Assembly (NCBI GenBank): GCA_003116995.1
Contig: BDSL01000103.1
Location: 310,001 to 374,000 of the forward strand
Source: Yamagishiella unicocca
Taxonomy: Eukaryota; Chlorophyta; Chlorophyceae; Chlamydomonadales; Volvocaceae
Length of the DNA stretch: 64,000 nucleotides
Direction: 5' to 3'
In this document: positions 1-11,526 of the stretch, piece by piece
How positions within the stretch are numbered: position 1 is the stretch's first letter
Layout: each line of letters starts with the position of its first letter
Translations under genes and position numbers: made by a program
The notes under the pieces: generated by a model
The model's input: only the letters and a program-made list of their open reading frames with translations
Told to the model about the DNA's origin: nothing
Database searches by the model: none

Positions 1-2842
1 CAGGCGCTCAACTTTGAGCCCGCCTGGCTTCTCTTGGGGGGCTTTCGCACGCCCTCGCCCCCGCAGCTGTTCGCCGCGCCCATCAACGCGATTAAGAGCT
101 CCTCATCAGGATCTGTGTCCAAGAAATTTCCGTTCGGGGCAGCAGCACCAATCTTCGTGGAGTCGAGGGCAGACTGCCATTCATCATCCACCGCATCTTC
201 CCGCCAGCCGCTGCGACTCCCGCTGGCCGTCACGCTGCCCTCAGCCACACTGTCGAGGAACACCTGTCCGCGGCCACTAGCCGCCTCCTGTTGGACGCTC
301 CCTGAATAGCTGCCGAAACCCCCTGACGCCGCTTGCACCTGTCCTGCTGGGCTGGGAGCGTTGGCCGCGCTCAGGGGGGCGTTACGCTGCGCCGGCGGGC
401 CCCGGTCGATGCTCCGACGAAGCGTGGACACGTTTAACACGCGCTCTTGCATCGCCCCCGCCCCCCTGGAGTCAGGGCTCAACAGTTGGAGCCCGAGGAT
501 CGGCTCCTCCGCGAACAGCAGCGTGGCGTTGGCGGAGTAGACGGCCACCGAGGCGCGCCGCGCGCGAATCGAACCCACGCCGCCCAGCGGCGGCTTCTTC
601 CGCATGCCAGCCGCGGTCGATAGCGAAGGCCCCTCCGGCGGCCTCAAACCGCCTGCGATTCCGCTCGTGGAGGCGGCGTGGCTTCCTGTGGCCACAGCTG
701 GCGTGTATGAGGGGAACCAGCTGCTGGTGCCTGGCGCGGGTGCGGCGGCGAAATCGCTGGTCGGTCTCAAACCCCCGGCCGCACCCACGCTTTGGGAGGC
801 TGCGTCCATGGCGTCTAGCTCCGCCTCATCATCTACGTCGGTCCAGATACCGATGCAACAGCACCGGTACAGGCAGCACACGACCACGGCCACAGCAACA
901 AACTCCAGGTGGCCAAGCAACAATGACCGCAGGTGCTGTCGCCAGCCGCTTGGGTACAAGGCTGGGTCCCCGCTGACGCTAAAGTATGCCTGTAGGCCCC
1001 TGAAGGCCACACAAGCCGTGGCGATCTGAGCCGCGAAGTCCCCGAAGGGCTCCTCGTGCGCCACCAGTGAAAACACAACAGCTAAGTACGAGCGGAAAAC
1101 GGCGTGCCTCGACCCCGCGGTTCCCTCGACCAGCAACAGCACGGCACGCGAGCACAGGCAGGCGCCAAGTCCCAAGGCGTTGATGACCCGGTGGTTGTTT
1201 CGGTAGAAGCCCTGGTGGCCCAGTATGGCCACGAAAACGCACGCGGCCAGGGCCCCGCCTCCCATTCCGGAAATGGATGCGTTCAAAAGCTGCATGGCCA
1301 AGGAGCAGAAGCGCAGGCCGGGCATCGCATGGTTAGATCGAGGAACTGGCCATCAGTAGATACCGCATAAACCGAATGTCGGGACGACCGCAACGGAGTG
1401 TGCGATGTGGTATACATATATTTTTTAGCGGCGGTTTCGTGTGGAGGTGCGTAGTAAAGGTACGTTTCGCGCCATGGTAGGGCGTGCCGTGTGTATTACG
1501 TCGTACGGTGGTTTCAGCCTAGAAAAAAGAGCCCTTTCCTGCGCGCACACACAGAATATGGCCGTACCTTCCGGTAGCTGCGTTGCGCTATTGCATGGCG
1601 CAGCTGGAGTCTCGAATAATGCAGCAGCGTGAGCGCATTTATGGCTTTGATGCCACAGAGCTTCCAAAGGTAGCTTTCGCTTATTCGTAATTTACGGACC
1701 AACGCTTGAGGCTGCGTCCGCAGGTGGTGAGCCACGTGCCGGAGGAAAACAGCCTGCTCGCGGCGGCCCATCAACACTTCGTAAACTCTGCATCGAATAA
1801 CAGCAACCAGTACATGTCAGTCCCAATCCAGACGCGCACGCGGGCGCGACGCGCAGCAAGGCAACACCCAACCAGGTCACGTGGCATATCGCGGTTCGGT
1901 ACGCCGTCCATGCCTCGCACCTGCTGACGACCATCGCCACAAATAAGACGCTGACGTAAAACTCGCCATGCTGCAGCTCAAGCAATGCAGAGAAATTGGG
2001 CACGCAGAAGGGTAAGGAACCGCAACTGGAGAGCAGATATACAATAGGTACCGGTATGTCAGGGCACGAGTTTTAGTAGAGCATGTGATAGCCTGCAGGT
2101 GTGGGCAACACGATGCGGCCCCAGAAAACTGTACGTCGATTAAGTCGTCTCTTCCGTATTGAGACGCGCGCAATGTCCGACAAAACACGCCAACTATAAG
2201 GTATGTCTGCGCACATGTCTGCGCACCTGCATAAAGTCGTACAACGCAAATTTCTTGTCTGCGACGCCGCCCGAGGTGGATGTTGCGGCCAAGTAGTACG
2301 CCAACATCATCGCCACGACTTTAGGCGCGTAGTCACATGCCGAATCCTGCGCCACAGAGCGCCAGATCACCACCGGTGCATTTTGGGGCGCAGCCATGCA
2401 TATTTCATAGGCGTCAGTGGACTGCAACCAACCATTGTCTCTTGCGCCAACAACCAAAGGGATGACTATGCCCGCAAGCTACCCCTGCCACCAATGTACG
2501 ACACCGCTTTACCTGAAGCACGATGTGCAAGAAGGCATCCAGGATGAAGTGCTGCTTCGGAGACGCTTGCATCCAAGTCCGACCGCCAAACTGCAGAGCA
2601 ACCCTTGAGGCAACCCACATCATGAGTAAAAACTTGTGGATACACTTGTGGCGCTGCTCGTAAACTCGCATGGACAAGCACGGCCAGGCAAACCCCGCGA
2701 GTGAAGCCACGATGGGCACGACCAGCGCCAGCATTAGGCACCGGTCGGTCGTCGTCCATTGCGGAGCCACCTCAGCTGCGGGTGAGGGCAAGTGCAACAC
2801 GTTGATGGAGAGGCCGTTGGACCAAAGGCGGCGCCGTTTCAT
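1..2842 (-). CDS. Polytopic membrane protein gene, 3' end outside window
   Basis: Five phase-compatible exons read on the minus strand: 2842-2513, 2421-2227, 1970-1921, 1787-1568 and 1289 running off the window edge. The last is open to base 1 (about 430 codons). Junctions are CAG|GTAAAG, CAG|GTGCGC, CAG|GTGCGA and AAG|GTACGG, with CAG acceptors; a TCTAAC branch-like motif precedes the last exon. The ATG at 2842 follows an in-frame TGA, but an acceptor near 2777 (CCCGCAG) could instead join it to upstream exons. The protein has hydrophobic segments (LALVVPIVASLAGFAWP; VLFVAMVV; AACVFVAILG; FVAVAVVVCCLYRCCC) followed by a long Ser/Gly/Ala-rich, probably cytosolic tail. I recognise no family. 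Coding GC is lower than in the genes further right. The exon chain is well supported; the function is unknown. Confidence 0.6.
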
Positions 2843-3017
2843 TCATTGCACGCTCTAAACCAATGCCATGACCATCCTGGCGGACTGCCGGTAAAAACTC
2901 ACAAGAGATGTTTGTCATCGGAATGCGTGTATGCAAAGAATGGCATGCGGGAAATGGATCATGCGCACGTGGCACGCCGCACGGTATCGGAATAGTATGT
3001 CTCAACTATAAGATTAT

Positions 3018-3725
3018 AAGGCGTGACAGTGGCACCCAGGCACCCCAAGGCCCACGGCGGAAAAAAACGGCGGGGCCAGCCAGAAGCCCGAAATCGACGG
3101 GCGATGTCCTGAACCCCCTGGCGCCCCAGGACCCGCAAAAAGACACCCCGCCCGAACAACCGGCCAGCAAAGGAACCCCAGCACGACGGGCAGTCCCAAC
3201 AAACCAAGGCCACGAGGACAAGGAAAAAGCAAAACCGGTCATACGGCGCCCCAGGCACAAACACGGTCAACACGGTCACAGACAACAAAAACAACTAGGC
3301 GGAACAAACTACACAGGAGAAAAAACTCCAAAACAGCTATGGGACCAGGAGGCACCAGACAGGCGGACAAGGACCCACAAAGAGCACGAGGTAGGAGCCG
3401 TGCAGGCCCTCCAGGGCAGCCAGGGACCAGCCAGCATACCGCAAGCGACCCCCAACCATTGTGCGCGAGCGCACGGCACCAGGCGGGGCCCCCCAGGGGG
3501 GCATGGCACCGCAGGCCGGCGCGAAGCCACCCGAGCATGAAGCGGCCGACGCCAATCGCACCGAGGGCGGCCAGGCCGACAACATCCCAAACACACTACT
3601 CACAGCCAGGGAAAGGAACGTTTGCACCTGCCACAGCCCCCACACATGCCAGCGACCAAATACCAGCAGGGGGACTACTGGCCGGGCACGCAGGGCAGCC
3701 CGCAGCGCCACCACTACCGCCCGAG
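3018..3725 (-). mobile_element. T-depleted retroelement copy (long member of the short-retroposon family)
   Basis: The plus strand is strikingly T-poor (roughly 5% T over 3061-3600; some 60-base lines have none) and ends abruptly at both sides. The left end reads GTGACAGTGGCACCCAGG, resembling the shared terminus GTTACAGTGGGCCCCAGACC of the many short copies at 26-43 kb. Open frames on both strands look like by-products of the base skew. Assignment to the family rests on this terminal similarity and the shared skew; the right boundary near 3725 is judged from composition only. Confidence 0.45.
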
Positions 3726-3809
3726 GGGTTTCGGCAACATGGAAATGTTAGAATCCCTATGTTTCATTGAGAACTTGTTGGGCCTTGGACGTTGTGTGCA
3801 CGTCACATG

Positions 3810-5640
3810 GCCGTGGGTTCTTCCCAAGCAGAAGAGGAACCCCGCGACCGCCGTCGCACCAAGCTGAAACTTCGACTTCTCGAAACAAAGAATGGGGGTA
3901 AAGATAGGCGGTTTATTGCGAAGGAACTGCTGTGTTGCGTGAAAGCAGTGCGCATGGGGAGGCGTACGAGATCTACGGCGATTTGGGAGCCGAGCTTCTT
4001 AAGGTTGCTCGCGTGCAGTTCCCAGTTAACTGCCGTAGTTTAACACTGACAGGGGGCTTGTCCCGCTGCTGGGACGGTGTTCTCTAGTTTCCCACCCACC
4101 CGCCCAGTGCGGAGCTTGAGAGGATCTGGTTAGGAAAGGTTCGGAGGTCGTGTTAGGGCCAGCACGCCCAAGTTGCGTCGTGCGGGTTGGAGTGTTTTCC
4201 TTTTCGTCGTGCACCGCTCATCACGATGCAGCAACTGTCATTTATATCGGCCAGTAGTGCAACTTCCAAATGGGTCGGCGTTGGGAGGGGTGTTTGCGGT
4301 GATTGAGGCCCAGTTATTTTCTGCTGTAACGCAACACGGCATGAGTGAGCAATAAACTATGCTTACCAATACGCTTCACGTCTTGGTCAACTTCGTATAA
4401 CGAGAGCATCAGCATGACGACCCTGCAGACCGTGTCGGCCGAGCGCGACAAGCAGCGTGTGATGGTAGTTAGGCCACTTGCTGACCTTCCAATACCACAC
4501 AAGTAAAGGACGTAATCATCATCCTCAGCTATGCATATGTCAGTACCTGAACAGTAGAATACGAAACACATACTGGGACACCAGTATGGATGGATTTTGC
4601 ATATTGTAAACTGAGTTCCTCGTCCAATTACGAAGCGCCACCGCTGTGCGGTACATCCACAGGGGCATAAAATCCTTCATCGATGCCATCTTCAGCTGCG
4701 CCGGTCGCTTTCCTGGGCGCGAAACAAGTGGTGTTCCTGCACTCGCCGAGTTGCACGTGACGCCGTGAAGATGTTCACAGGTTCAAGTCGTCGTTATGAA
4801 ATAAACGCAGGTAGCTCCGCCGCCTGGGCCCACGCAGGACTCAGTGTGAAGCGCTGCTGCCATTGGACTGCCGAATGGTTCCAGCGTCTTCCAGAGCCCA
4901 TACCATGTGTAATAAATGGTTAAGTTTAGTGAAACCGTCCATGGCTGCCAATCATTCGTTGCAAGGTGTCAAGCAAAGTGCCAACGTCCTCTGGTCGCGC
5001 CACACATAAGTCGATTTGTGGCGGTTAGATGAGTTACACCGATAGGGCTGCCACCGTCATGGTGGAATGCATGACTACGTATAAGATGTTAAAGGATTTG
5101 TGCCGTACGCAAGGCCGAGAGCCGTAGCTTAACAGCGCGACCGCAGGCTACATGCATACGCTAGTTTGTGTTGTCTCTAACGGTCCAGCAGTGACGAGTT
5201 ATAACAACGTTGTTGAAACCGTAGCTCCGCACAGAACTCACAAATAAGAGCAAATCCCAATTAAGGCGCTCCCTGACCCCTCCCTGACCTACCCGGCGAA
5301 TGCCGCATCGCGCAACTCACGTTTCATGGAAGGTTAAAATATGTCACAGTGTAGGATGTCATCGTCCAACGCCCGCCCATCCAAATACGTTAGGGGTCAA
5401 TGGAGAAACGAACAACGCGTTAATGATGCGCTTGTTGTACAATCCTGGGCCCGTTCGAACCCCCCTCTTCCGCCATCAATCATTTAGCCTGGAAGAGGTC
5501 TTGTATTACAATAAAGTACCCAACAAATTCCTAAAGCAGGCTTCGCAAATACTAAATCTGTCACCTCAACCCTGAGAAATGAGCTCGGACAAACGTTGAG
5601 GCCGCGCAATCAGCAGAAATGCTTGGAAGAGCGGCGTGAG
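3810..5640 (-). CDS. Probable upstream exons of a low-GC membrane protein gene
   Basis: No long ORF exists here, but the minus strand holds a series of short protein-like open segments bounded by splice signals. Best supported is a junction from an exon ending at 4547 (TTCAG|GTACTG; peptide contains MPLWMYRTAVALRNWTRNS) to an exon 4485-4367, which ends at a GTAAGC donor; phases agree. Other segments lie near 5640-5581 (TPLFQAFLLIARPQRLSEL), 5570-5520 (VTDLVFAKPALGICW), 5444-5362 (KRIINALFVSPLTPNVFGW), 5285-5242 (VRERLNWDLLLF), 4990-4937 (EDVGTLLDTLQRMIGSHGRF), 4920-4808 and about 4030-3810. Composition and style match the gene starting at 2842, so this may be its 5' part, with the 3.0-3.7 kb element in an intron, or a tandem relative. 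Start and full exon chain are unresolved. Confidence 0.4.
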
Positions 5641-5819
5641 GCACTTAGGTAGCCTTTTTAGGTCTCAATGCCTTACGGCGCGATATTGCTACGGTGTCCA
5701 AGTATTTACTAGTTAGGCAAGTAAGGATGGAAATGTTATACCGGCATATAAACCTCGGGCTTTCCTGGATTTCATCGCCAGACTCTCCTTAGATTCAGGC
5801 CTTTGGGCTTCCTCCTAAC

Positions 5820-6322
5820 ATGAACTGGGATGCAGATGCTTGCATGTGTTATTGGGGTTCTTGCCAACCGGAATCCGATATCAGTCCACGGACGTCACCA
5901 GGACGCATCCATATGGGCACTGAGCACGGTTGTCCTCGCAAACGTTTTTTGCTGGTTGTCGTGGGTTGTTGGCTGCCTAGCCTGTGGACCCGTATACTGC
6001 GGACACGGTGTTGCCATTGGTTAAAATGCTTTCGTGGCATTCCTTTTTTTAAACCTGAGGAGGACACAGGAAGTTACGGTGTTCTCAAGCCCAAGTGGGT
6101 AGCCCCGACACACAGGGCACCACGGCCACGACGGCATATGCCCAGCGCGCTCCAGCGAGCAGCAGCGCGGCATCCTTGAAAACATCTATCAGAAGGCCCT
6201 CGCAAAAGCAGGCCCTGCGCATTGTGGATCAGCCTCGCAGCAGTAGATTCGTCCAAGCCAAGAGTGCACCCGGGGGTGTCAACTTCCCTTGCAGCAGCGA
6301 CGTAGTTGAGGCCGACTCCTAG
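5820..6322 (+). CDS. Possible short plus-strand gene, unresolved
   Basis: From an ATG at 5830 a 64-codon frame encodes a hydrophobic segment (ALSTVVLANVFCWLSWVVG) and ends at 6022-6024. A second frame covering 6095-6322 gives a Ser/Ala/Arg-rich tail ending SSDVVEADS-stop. They could be two exons of one small membrane protein, but I could not find a junction with matching phase. The rest of 5640-6432 shows nothing else. Confidence 0.2.
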
Positions 6323-6432
6323 CTACACGCTTCTACACGCAGTGGATCCACATCGTGTCCGTCGAAAATAGGGTTCGTCCCACCTCACAACGTTTCCGAG
6401 ACAGTCCAATCGGGCATTCGTGCATTTTGCAA

Positions 6433-9400
6433 TCAGGCAAACATCCGCACGCCAAGCTGCTCGAACCGCTTCAGCGCCTCCTCGTAAGCCGCCTTGTGCT
6501 CTGGATTAGGTTTCACCATCTGCAGTTGTTACGGCCAGCAAAGCAGCGAGGCATCGTGCTGTGAGGTTTGGTGAGATGAACAGCCAGGCGTTGCCAATGA
6601 TTACCAAGGGCACACCATGAAACATAGGCATGCTGTGCCCCTGTGTGGATCGGTACCAGCGTAAATGCCCTTGCGGTACATCGAAAATGGGATACCCATG
6701 GGAAGCAACCAAAGGCGGGCAACCCCTTCGCTCTGGCTCTCACCTCCTCGAGCAAAGGCGGCTGGTGTCGTGCCACGTATGCCGACACAGTGCTACCGTC
6801 CACCACCGCCGCAGCCTGCGAGTTTAGCAGCAAGGGCTAAGTTACTCGGGCTGAGATACTCTTGTGGTAAGCCAGCAAGGGCCCACGACGTCCACGAGGT
6901 CTCCACCGGCCCGTAGCTTCAAGTCACCTCAGTCCATACAACGTCTCGACTGCCACGCAAAATCATCCCTTTCCTACCTCACATTACAACACGCACCCCA
7001 GTACCCCCTGTCCAAGCTACTCCTGTACCGGTATCCCTCGTTTCACACACATCAACCCCTCGTGCACACCTGCAGCGCTGCACCCAGTGCCGCCGAGTCG
7101 ACCTCCGCCGGCAGCAGCACCGTCATCTGGAAGGCATCCGCCACAAGCTGCCGCCACAACCGGTTCTTAGCGCCGCCGCCAACTAGTCGCAGCTCGTGTG
7201 ATGGCTGCAGCCCCGCCGCCAGCATCCGGCGAAAGCCGCTCAGCAGCGATAAGGTTGTGCCCTCCATGGCGGCGAGGTACAACAGGCCGGGCCGCAGGCA
7301 GCCTGGTTGTGTGAGAAGGACCGGACACAAGCTCAGTCGTGAGGGCCCGTCTGACCCCCCGATGTTGGCGCTCCCTTAATTGCGGACAAGGTGGGGATCG
7401 GGCCCTCCTAGCTGAATGAGGGCAAGATTAACCCTCATGCAAGGAGCACGTGTGCGCATCGGATGCTTCTGGAACCACATTGAGCTACATGGATGTGTAG
7501 AGCGGAAAGCACGTCCAAGCGTCGTCAATTCCCCTGGGAGGCAGCCCCAGCGTGCTTCAACGCCTGCGTGACTCACCGGGCCTCAGCCCCAGCAACGCGC
7601 CGCTGGCATGTGGCCAGCAGGGCGTGCGCTCGCCTATCATGTACGGCAGCCACGTCACGCCAGCGCACCCAGGCGCCTCCTTCTCCGCTAGGCTGGTGAG
7701 CTCCGAGTGGTCAAGACCAAACGCCTCGCGCACCTGAAAAGCCGGAACCACCGGTGACCCGCGTGTACCGCTGAATGCCAGGGCCATGAGCCGCAGGGTG
7801 TGTAGGGGTTGAGTTCAGTCAACGTAAGGCCCCCACCCGAACTGCTGCCCCCCAGACATTTCGTAAGCGTGCACGCCGGAGATCTTGTCAGCTCGGTCAC
7901 GCACACAGCACGCGGGCTGAACACAGAACTACACGCGTGCTGACCTCCTCTAGCACGCGTGTGCAGTTGAGGGTGCACAGCAGCGGCAAGTACGCGCCGG
8001 TGGCGTCGCAGAAGGGGCAGATCACACCGGTTGGGTCCAGGACTGCCACGGGTGATTTAGCGAAGATGGTGCCGGATGTGCCCAAGGACATGACCACTGC
8101 GCCGTCCCTGAAACAAACACAAACAACGCGCCGGCATTACGATCTGGCATTACGATCAGCACTTGGCACGAATGAGGTGCTGTGCATGTGCTATGAGCCA
8201 CGAATGAGGTGCGCGTGCGCTGCGCGCTGCGCGCTGCGCCCTGGGCCAGCAGCGGCAAGGAGCAGCAGTGCCAATGAACGAGAGGTGGAGGCGTCCACGG
8301 GGTGCGTTCATGAAGCACGCCCGGCCGCCTGGCCCTCAGAGCCGCATGTGGCCAGACAGACAGACAGACAGACAGACAGGTGGGCAGGAGCCCCATGTTC
8401 GCATGTTCGGTGCCTTGTGGCAGCAGCGCATAGCGGGCGTGGCGGCTCTAGGCGCATGTGGAAGGGAAAGACGTGTCGGCACCGCTGCTACCTCACACCA
8501 CCGCATCTCGGTCTGGATGTACGACACACGTAATGTACGGCACTCGGCGCACCCCGCGGCGCCCGCACCCAGCGCGCTCATCGCGTTGTCACCGCTCCCA
8601 GGCGCCACCCGGATGCCCGCCGGCAGCCCCAGCTCCGCTGCCACCTGCGGCAGCAGCTCGCCGATGGCCTGCAAGGCAGCCGTACAGTCGGTGACAGTTA
8701 CATGGATATGGGTGACTATGGGTGACTCCGTTGCGTACATGGATATGGGTGACTATGGGTGACTCCATTGCGCGAGCACGGCCGCAACGAGGTGCGTACC
8801 TTAGGAGTGCCGCGGCTGTTGTCGCTAGTGGCATCGTGCTGGGAACATGGTGTGTTTTGCGCCACGCTCGTAACCCCTTTCTCCCGCGCACCCACCTCGT
8901 CGGGGCTTGAGACCAGTGGGGGGAACATGCTCCTGACCCGTGGATCCACGGCATCCATGGCTGCTTCATCCCACTGCCGCGCTGTCACGTCAAGCACGCC
9001 TGTCCCGCTGGCATCGCCACACTGCCGGAGGGCGAGTGAAACCCGAGAAGCAAAGGAGTTGGTACTTTACACCTTTTACGTGCTGGCTGTGGCATTGCAA
9101 GCTCAGATGTGGCCGCGTTTTGGGCTTTTGGCTGTACCGGTACCCTTCCACGCAACGCCCGCCACCTCGAGCTCGTCTTCTGATTCCCCAGCGCCTTCCG
9201 CCTTGACCAGTTGGGATCCGCTTCTTGCGTGTCCTCGGCATAGTGGTGTCGATTGGGCACTGGGTAACTGACCCGTCTATCACTTCGATCACGAGCTGAT
9301 CGAAACAGCAGCCTGCGGCCTCGCCATCTTCCCGTCCATCCCTCCGCCACGCACCTTCATTCCCCACCACCCCTCACCTCCATAACGCGCCGTCCCGTCA

Positions 9401-10575
9401 TCCACATGTTGACGTAGTCATGTGGCAGCAGCACGCAGCGGACCTGCTCGAACACCTCCGGCTCATGGCGCTTCAACCACAGGAGCTTCGTGATCGTGAA
9501 GCTGGGGACCTGGCGGTGCGGACGAACGGTGCATACGCAAGACGGCACACTTACAGGATGCTAACACACGACCCATTTACTAAGCAACACTCGTGATCAC
9601 CGATACATATGGCCATCTGCACTTGCTTGCTTGCTTGCTTGTACATCGCTCATGCAGTTCATACTGGTACGCACGACGATGCCAGATGCGCGCGAAGTGC
9701 AGGTGTCGGCCTGTCATCCCCTCCCCAACCTCACCAGCGTCCGACCGAGCTTCTGCGAGAGCTCCTTCGCCTCGTCCACACTCTCCGTGTCGCACCACAG
9801 CTTGGCGGGCCGCAGCACCTGCGGGCCGTCACGGCAGTGCACGAACGCCGCCTCAAACTGGCGCCAACAGCACGTTGCCGCACAGCGATTCCATCTGGTT
9901 GCATGCGGCGACATTGGGATTCGAATTGAAGTTGCTAGGCACCGGGCAATAAGGTCACCCGCTGCGCTGCTTGCTGATACAACACTGTGCAGCTCCGGAA
10001 ACCCCCTTAGGCCGCGGAAATGGACAAAACTCACAGCGCCTACGGCTGGAGGCCGTGCAGGGTGCAGGCCGACATGAATATGGCGGGTGCGGACATCAGG
10101 TGCAGGTTTAAGAGGGTTTGAGCAGGTGGCTGGATGGTTGGTTGGTTGATTGGACGCGCCCTGCGTGTGAATTTCCGCACCAGCTGGCCTGCTGTTCGCG
10201 CACCTGACCGTCGTCTCCGAGCACCACCAGCCCGTGCTGCTGGCCGGATACGCCCACCCCGACTACTCGCGACGAGTCCACGCCAGCAAGCGCCTTCGCC
10301 GTAGCATCTTTGGCAGCCTGGCGAAGCGAGCTTTAGTTAAAAAAATTACAAGCGTGTAAATTCAGCGCGCCGGATGTGGTTTTGGGGCCGCGACCTGCCT
10401 GCTGCCAAGTCGCGGGGTGCTGCTCCGCCCTGCCCGGTACGTCGGACGGGATGATGTTGTAAGAGCTGCTACCCTTTGCTACGATTTGGTGTGTCCTTAG
10501 ATCGTATAGCAAAGCTTTTAAGCCCTGTGTCCCAACATCGAGGCCAAGAACTAGGGGCGCACTGTCCTCAGTCAT
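6433..10575 (-). CDS. XYLB: Xylulokinase (FGGY carbohydrate kinase)
   Basis: Would phosphorylate D-xylulose with ATP to xylulose 5-phosphate for the pentose phosphate pathway. Eleven exons: 10575-10399, 10317-10204, 9818-9735, 9509-9378, 9021-8896, 8668-~8543, 8107-7945, 7733-7577, 7302-7070, 6815-6744, 6519-6433; about 490 aa, normal for the family. Motifs in order: N-terminal phosphate loop GLDVGTQGLK (~11-20), SGQQHGLV, RPAKLWCDT, WLKRHEP, GDASGTGVLD, APGSGDNAMSALGAG with the expected catalytic Asp, VVMSLGTSGTIF, ERTPCWPHASG, and C-terminal GGGAKNRLWRQLVADAF. Phases agree at every junction except exon 6 to 7, whose donor I could not fix. Intron 1 appears to use a GC donor (CAG|GCAGGT). The start is the first ATG just before the FGGY fold; an upstream in-frame ATG at 10692 would add 39 residues. 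No targeting peptide is evident. Confidence 0.9.
8352..8775. repeat. Simple repeats in a xylulokinase intron
   Basis: Between xylulokinase exons 7 and 5 lie a (CAGA)n tract near 8354-8381 and, at about 8701-8775, two tandem copies of a roughly 37-bp unit built on GGATATGGGTGACTATGGG, just upstream of exon 6 on the minus strand. A (CTTG)n tract occurs at about 9623-9642 in another intron. Confidence 0.7.
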
Positions 10576-11526
10576 GTTATTGCAAACGTGATTACAAATT
10601 GGGCGTACCACATCTTCGCATCTGCCACAAGTATGGCGTACCGCGTCGTGTGAAGTCCAAACCGCATGCGTTAACTGTTGTACAGGCACCAAATCTAACT
10701 TAACCTATCCCCCTCGTCGCAATGACGTTTTCGCGACCTATCCACTAAGACCCGTAACCATGAGTACTAAGGGATGAGTGTCAATCTGAAGTTGGTTGTG
10801 ACTTTTGGGAACCAGCCAGAGCAAGGCCATGGGGAAAGTACGGTAGTCCCTGGTATTCCCGATAACCGCAACAGTACGGTTTCCGGAGCTGCCTTCCGCG
10901 CTTTTTCGGAGTGGGGCGGCCCCGGAGGCTGGGGAGCCGGGCGCCCATCGCCCAGCAAAGGCAGCAAGGGCGGCCCAGGGCGGCCTCGGCAACACATCGC
11001 CTAGCGTCCGCGGCCTCGGCAACACATCGCCTAGCGTCCACAAAGTTTGAAACACTTCTTACGTGTCGCAGGTAGATCCGGAAACGCCGTTCCGTCCATC
11101 TTCCTAAAAAACAAGTCACAGACGCCGCTGTTGGATATTGGCGCAGAGATGCATAACTCGTATCAACTCGATATGGTCCAAGATACAACGTCGAACTGAC
11201 GTAGTACGGCACATCCCCCCCCCCTGCATCGTTTCTTCTTGCCTCTAGGTAATAACTCCATTGCGTGCACAGTCGTCCCCGTCCGCGTTGCTTTCCATTT
11301 GAGGGCTCGCCTTTGCTGGAGACCCAACACAGCCCAACACCATCCGGTTTACACATCCCCCAATGGCTGAGCACCGTCCCATGCATATCCCAGCGCGAAT
11401 GACTTTACAGCGCATATCACCTATCGCTTGGGTGCTTTCCATCGAGCAGTAACCCTTACAATGACAAGATCATCCATGCCGCCATGCGCCGCTCCAAAAC
11501 GCTCCATCCATAAACCCATTACTTCG
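10576..11526. other. Intergenic region, xylulokinase start to PIGV end
   Basis: I see no gene. It holds the xylulokinase 5' flank, a direct repeat of about 28 bp (CGGCCTCGGCAACACATCGC core) at roughly 10980-11038, a C10 run near 11215, and the PIGV poly(A) signal at 11456-11460. Confidence 0.5.
11456..11460 (-). terminator. TGTAA poly(A) signal of PIGV
   Basis: TGTAA on the minus strand about 67 bases past the PIGV stop codon, the usual green-algal polyadenylation signal and spacing class. Confidence 0.55.

Noticed and set aside
2908..3540. 210-codon plus-strand ORF at the T-poor block
   Set aside because: Lys/Pro/Arg/Gln-rich translation forced by lack of T; the minus strand is equally open, and the ends match a repeat family.
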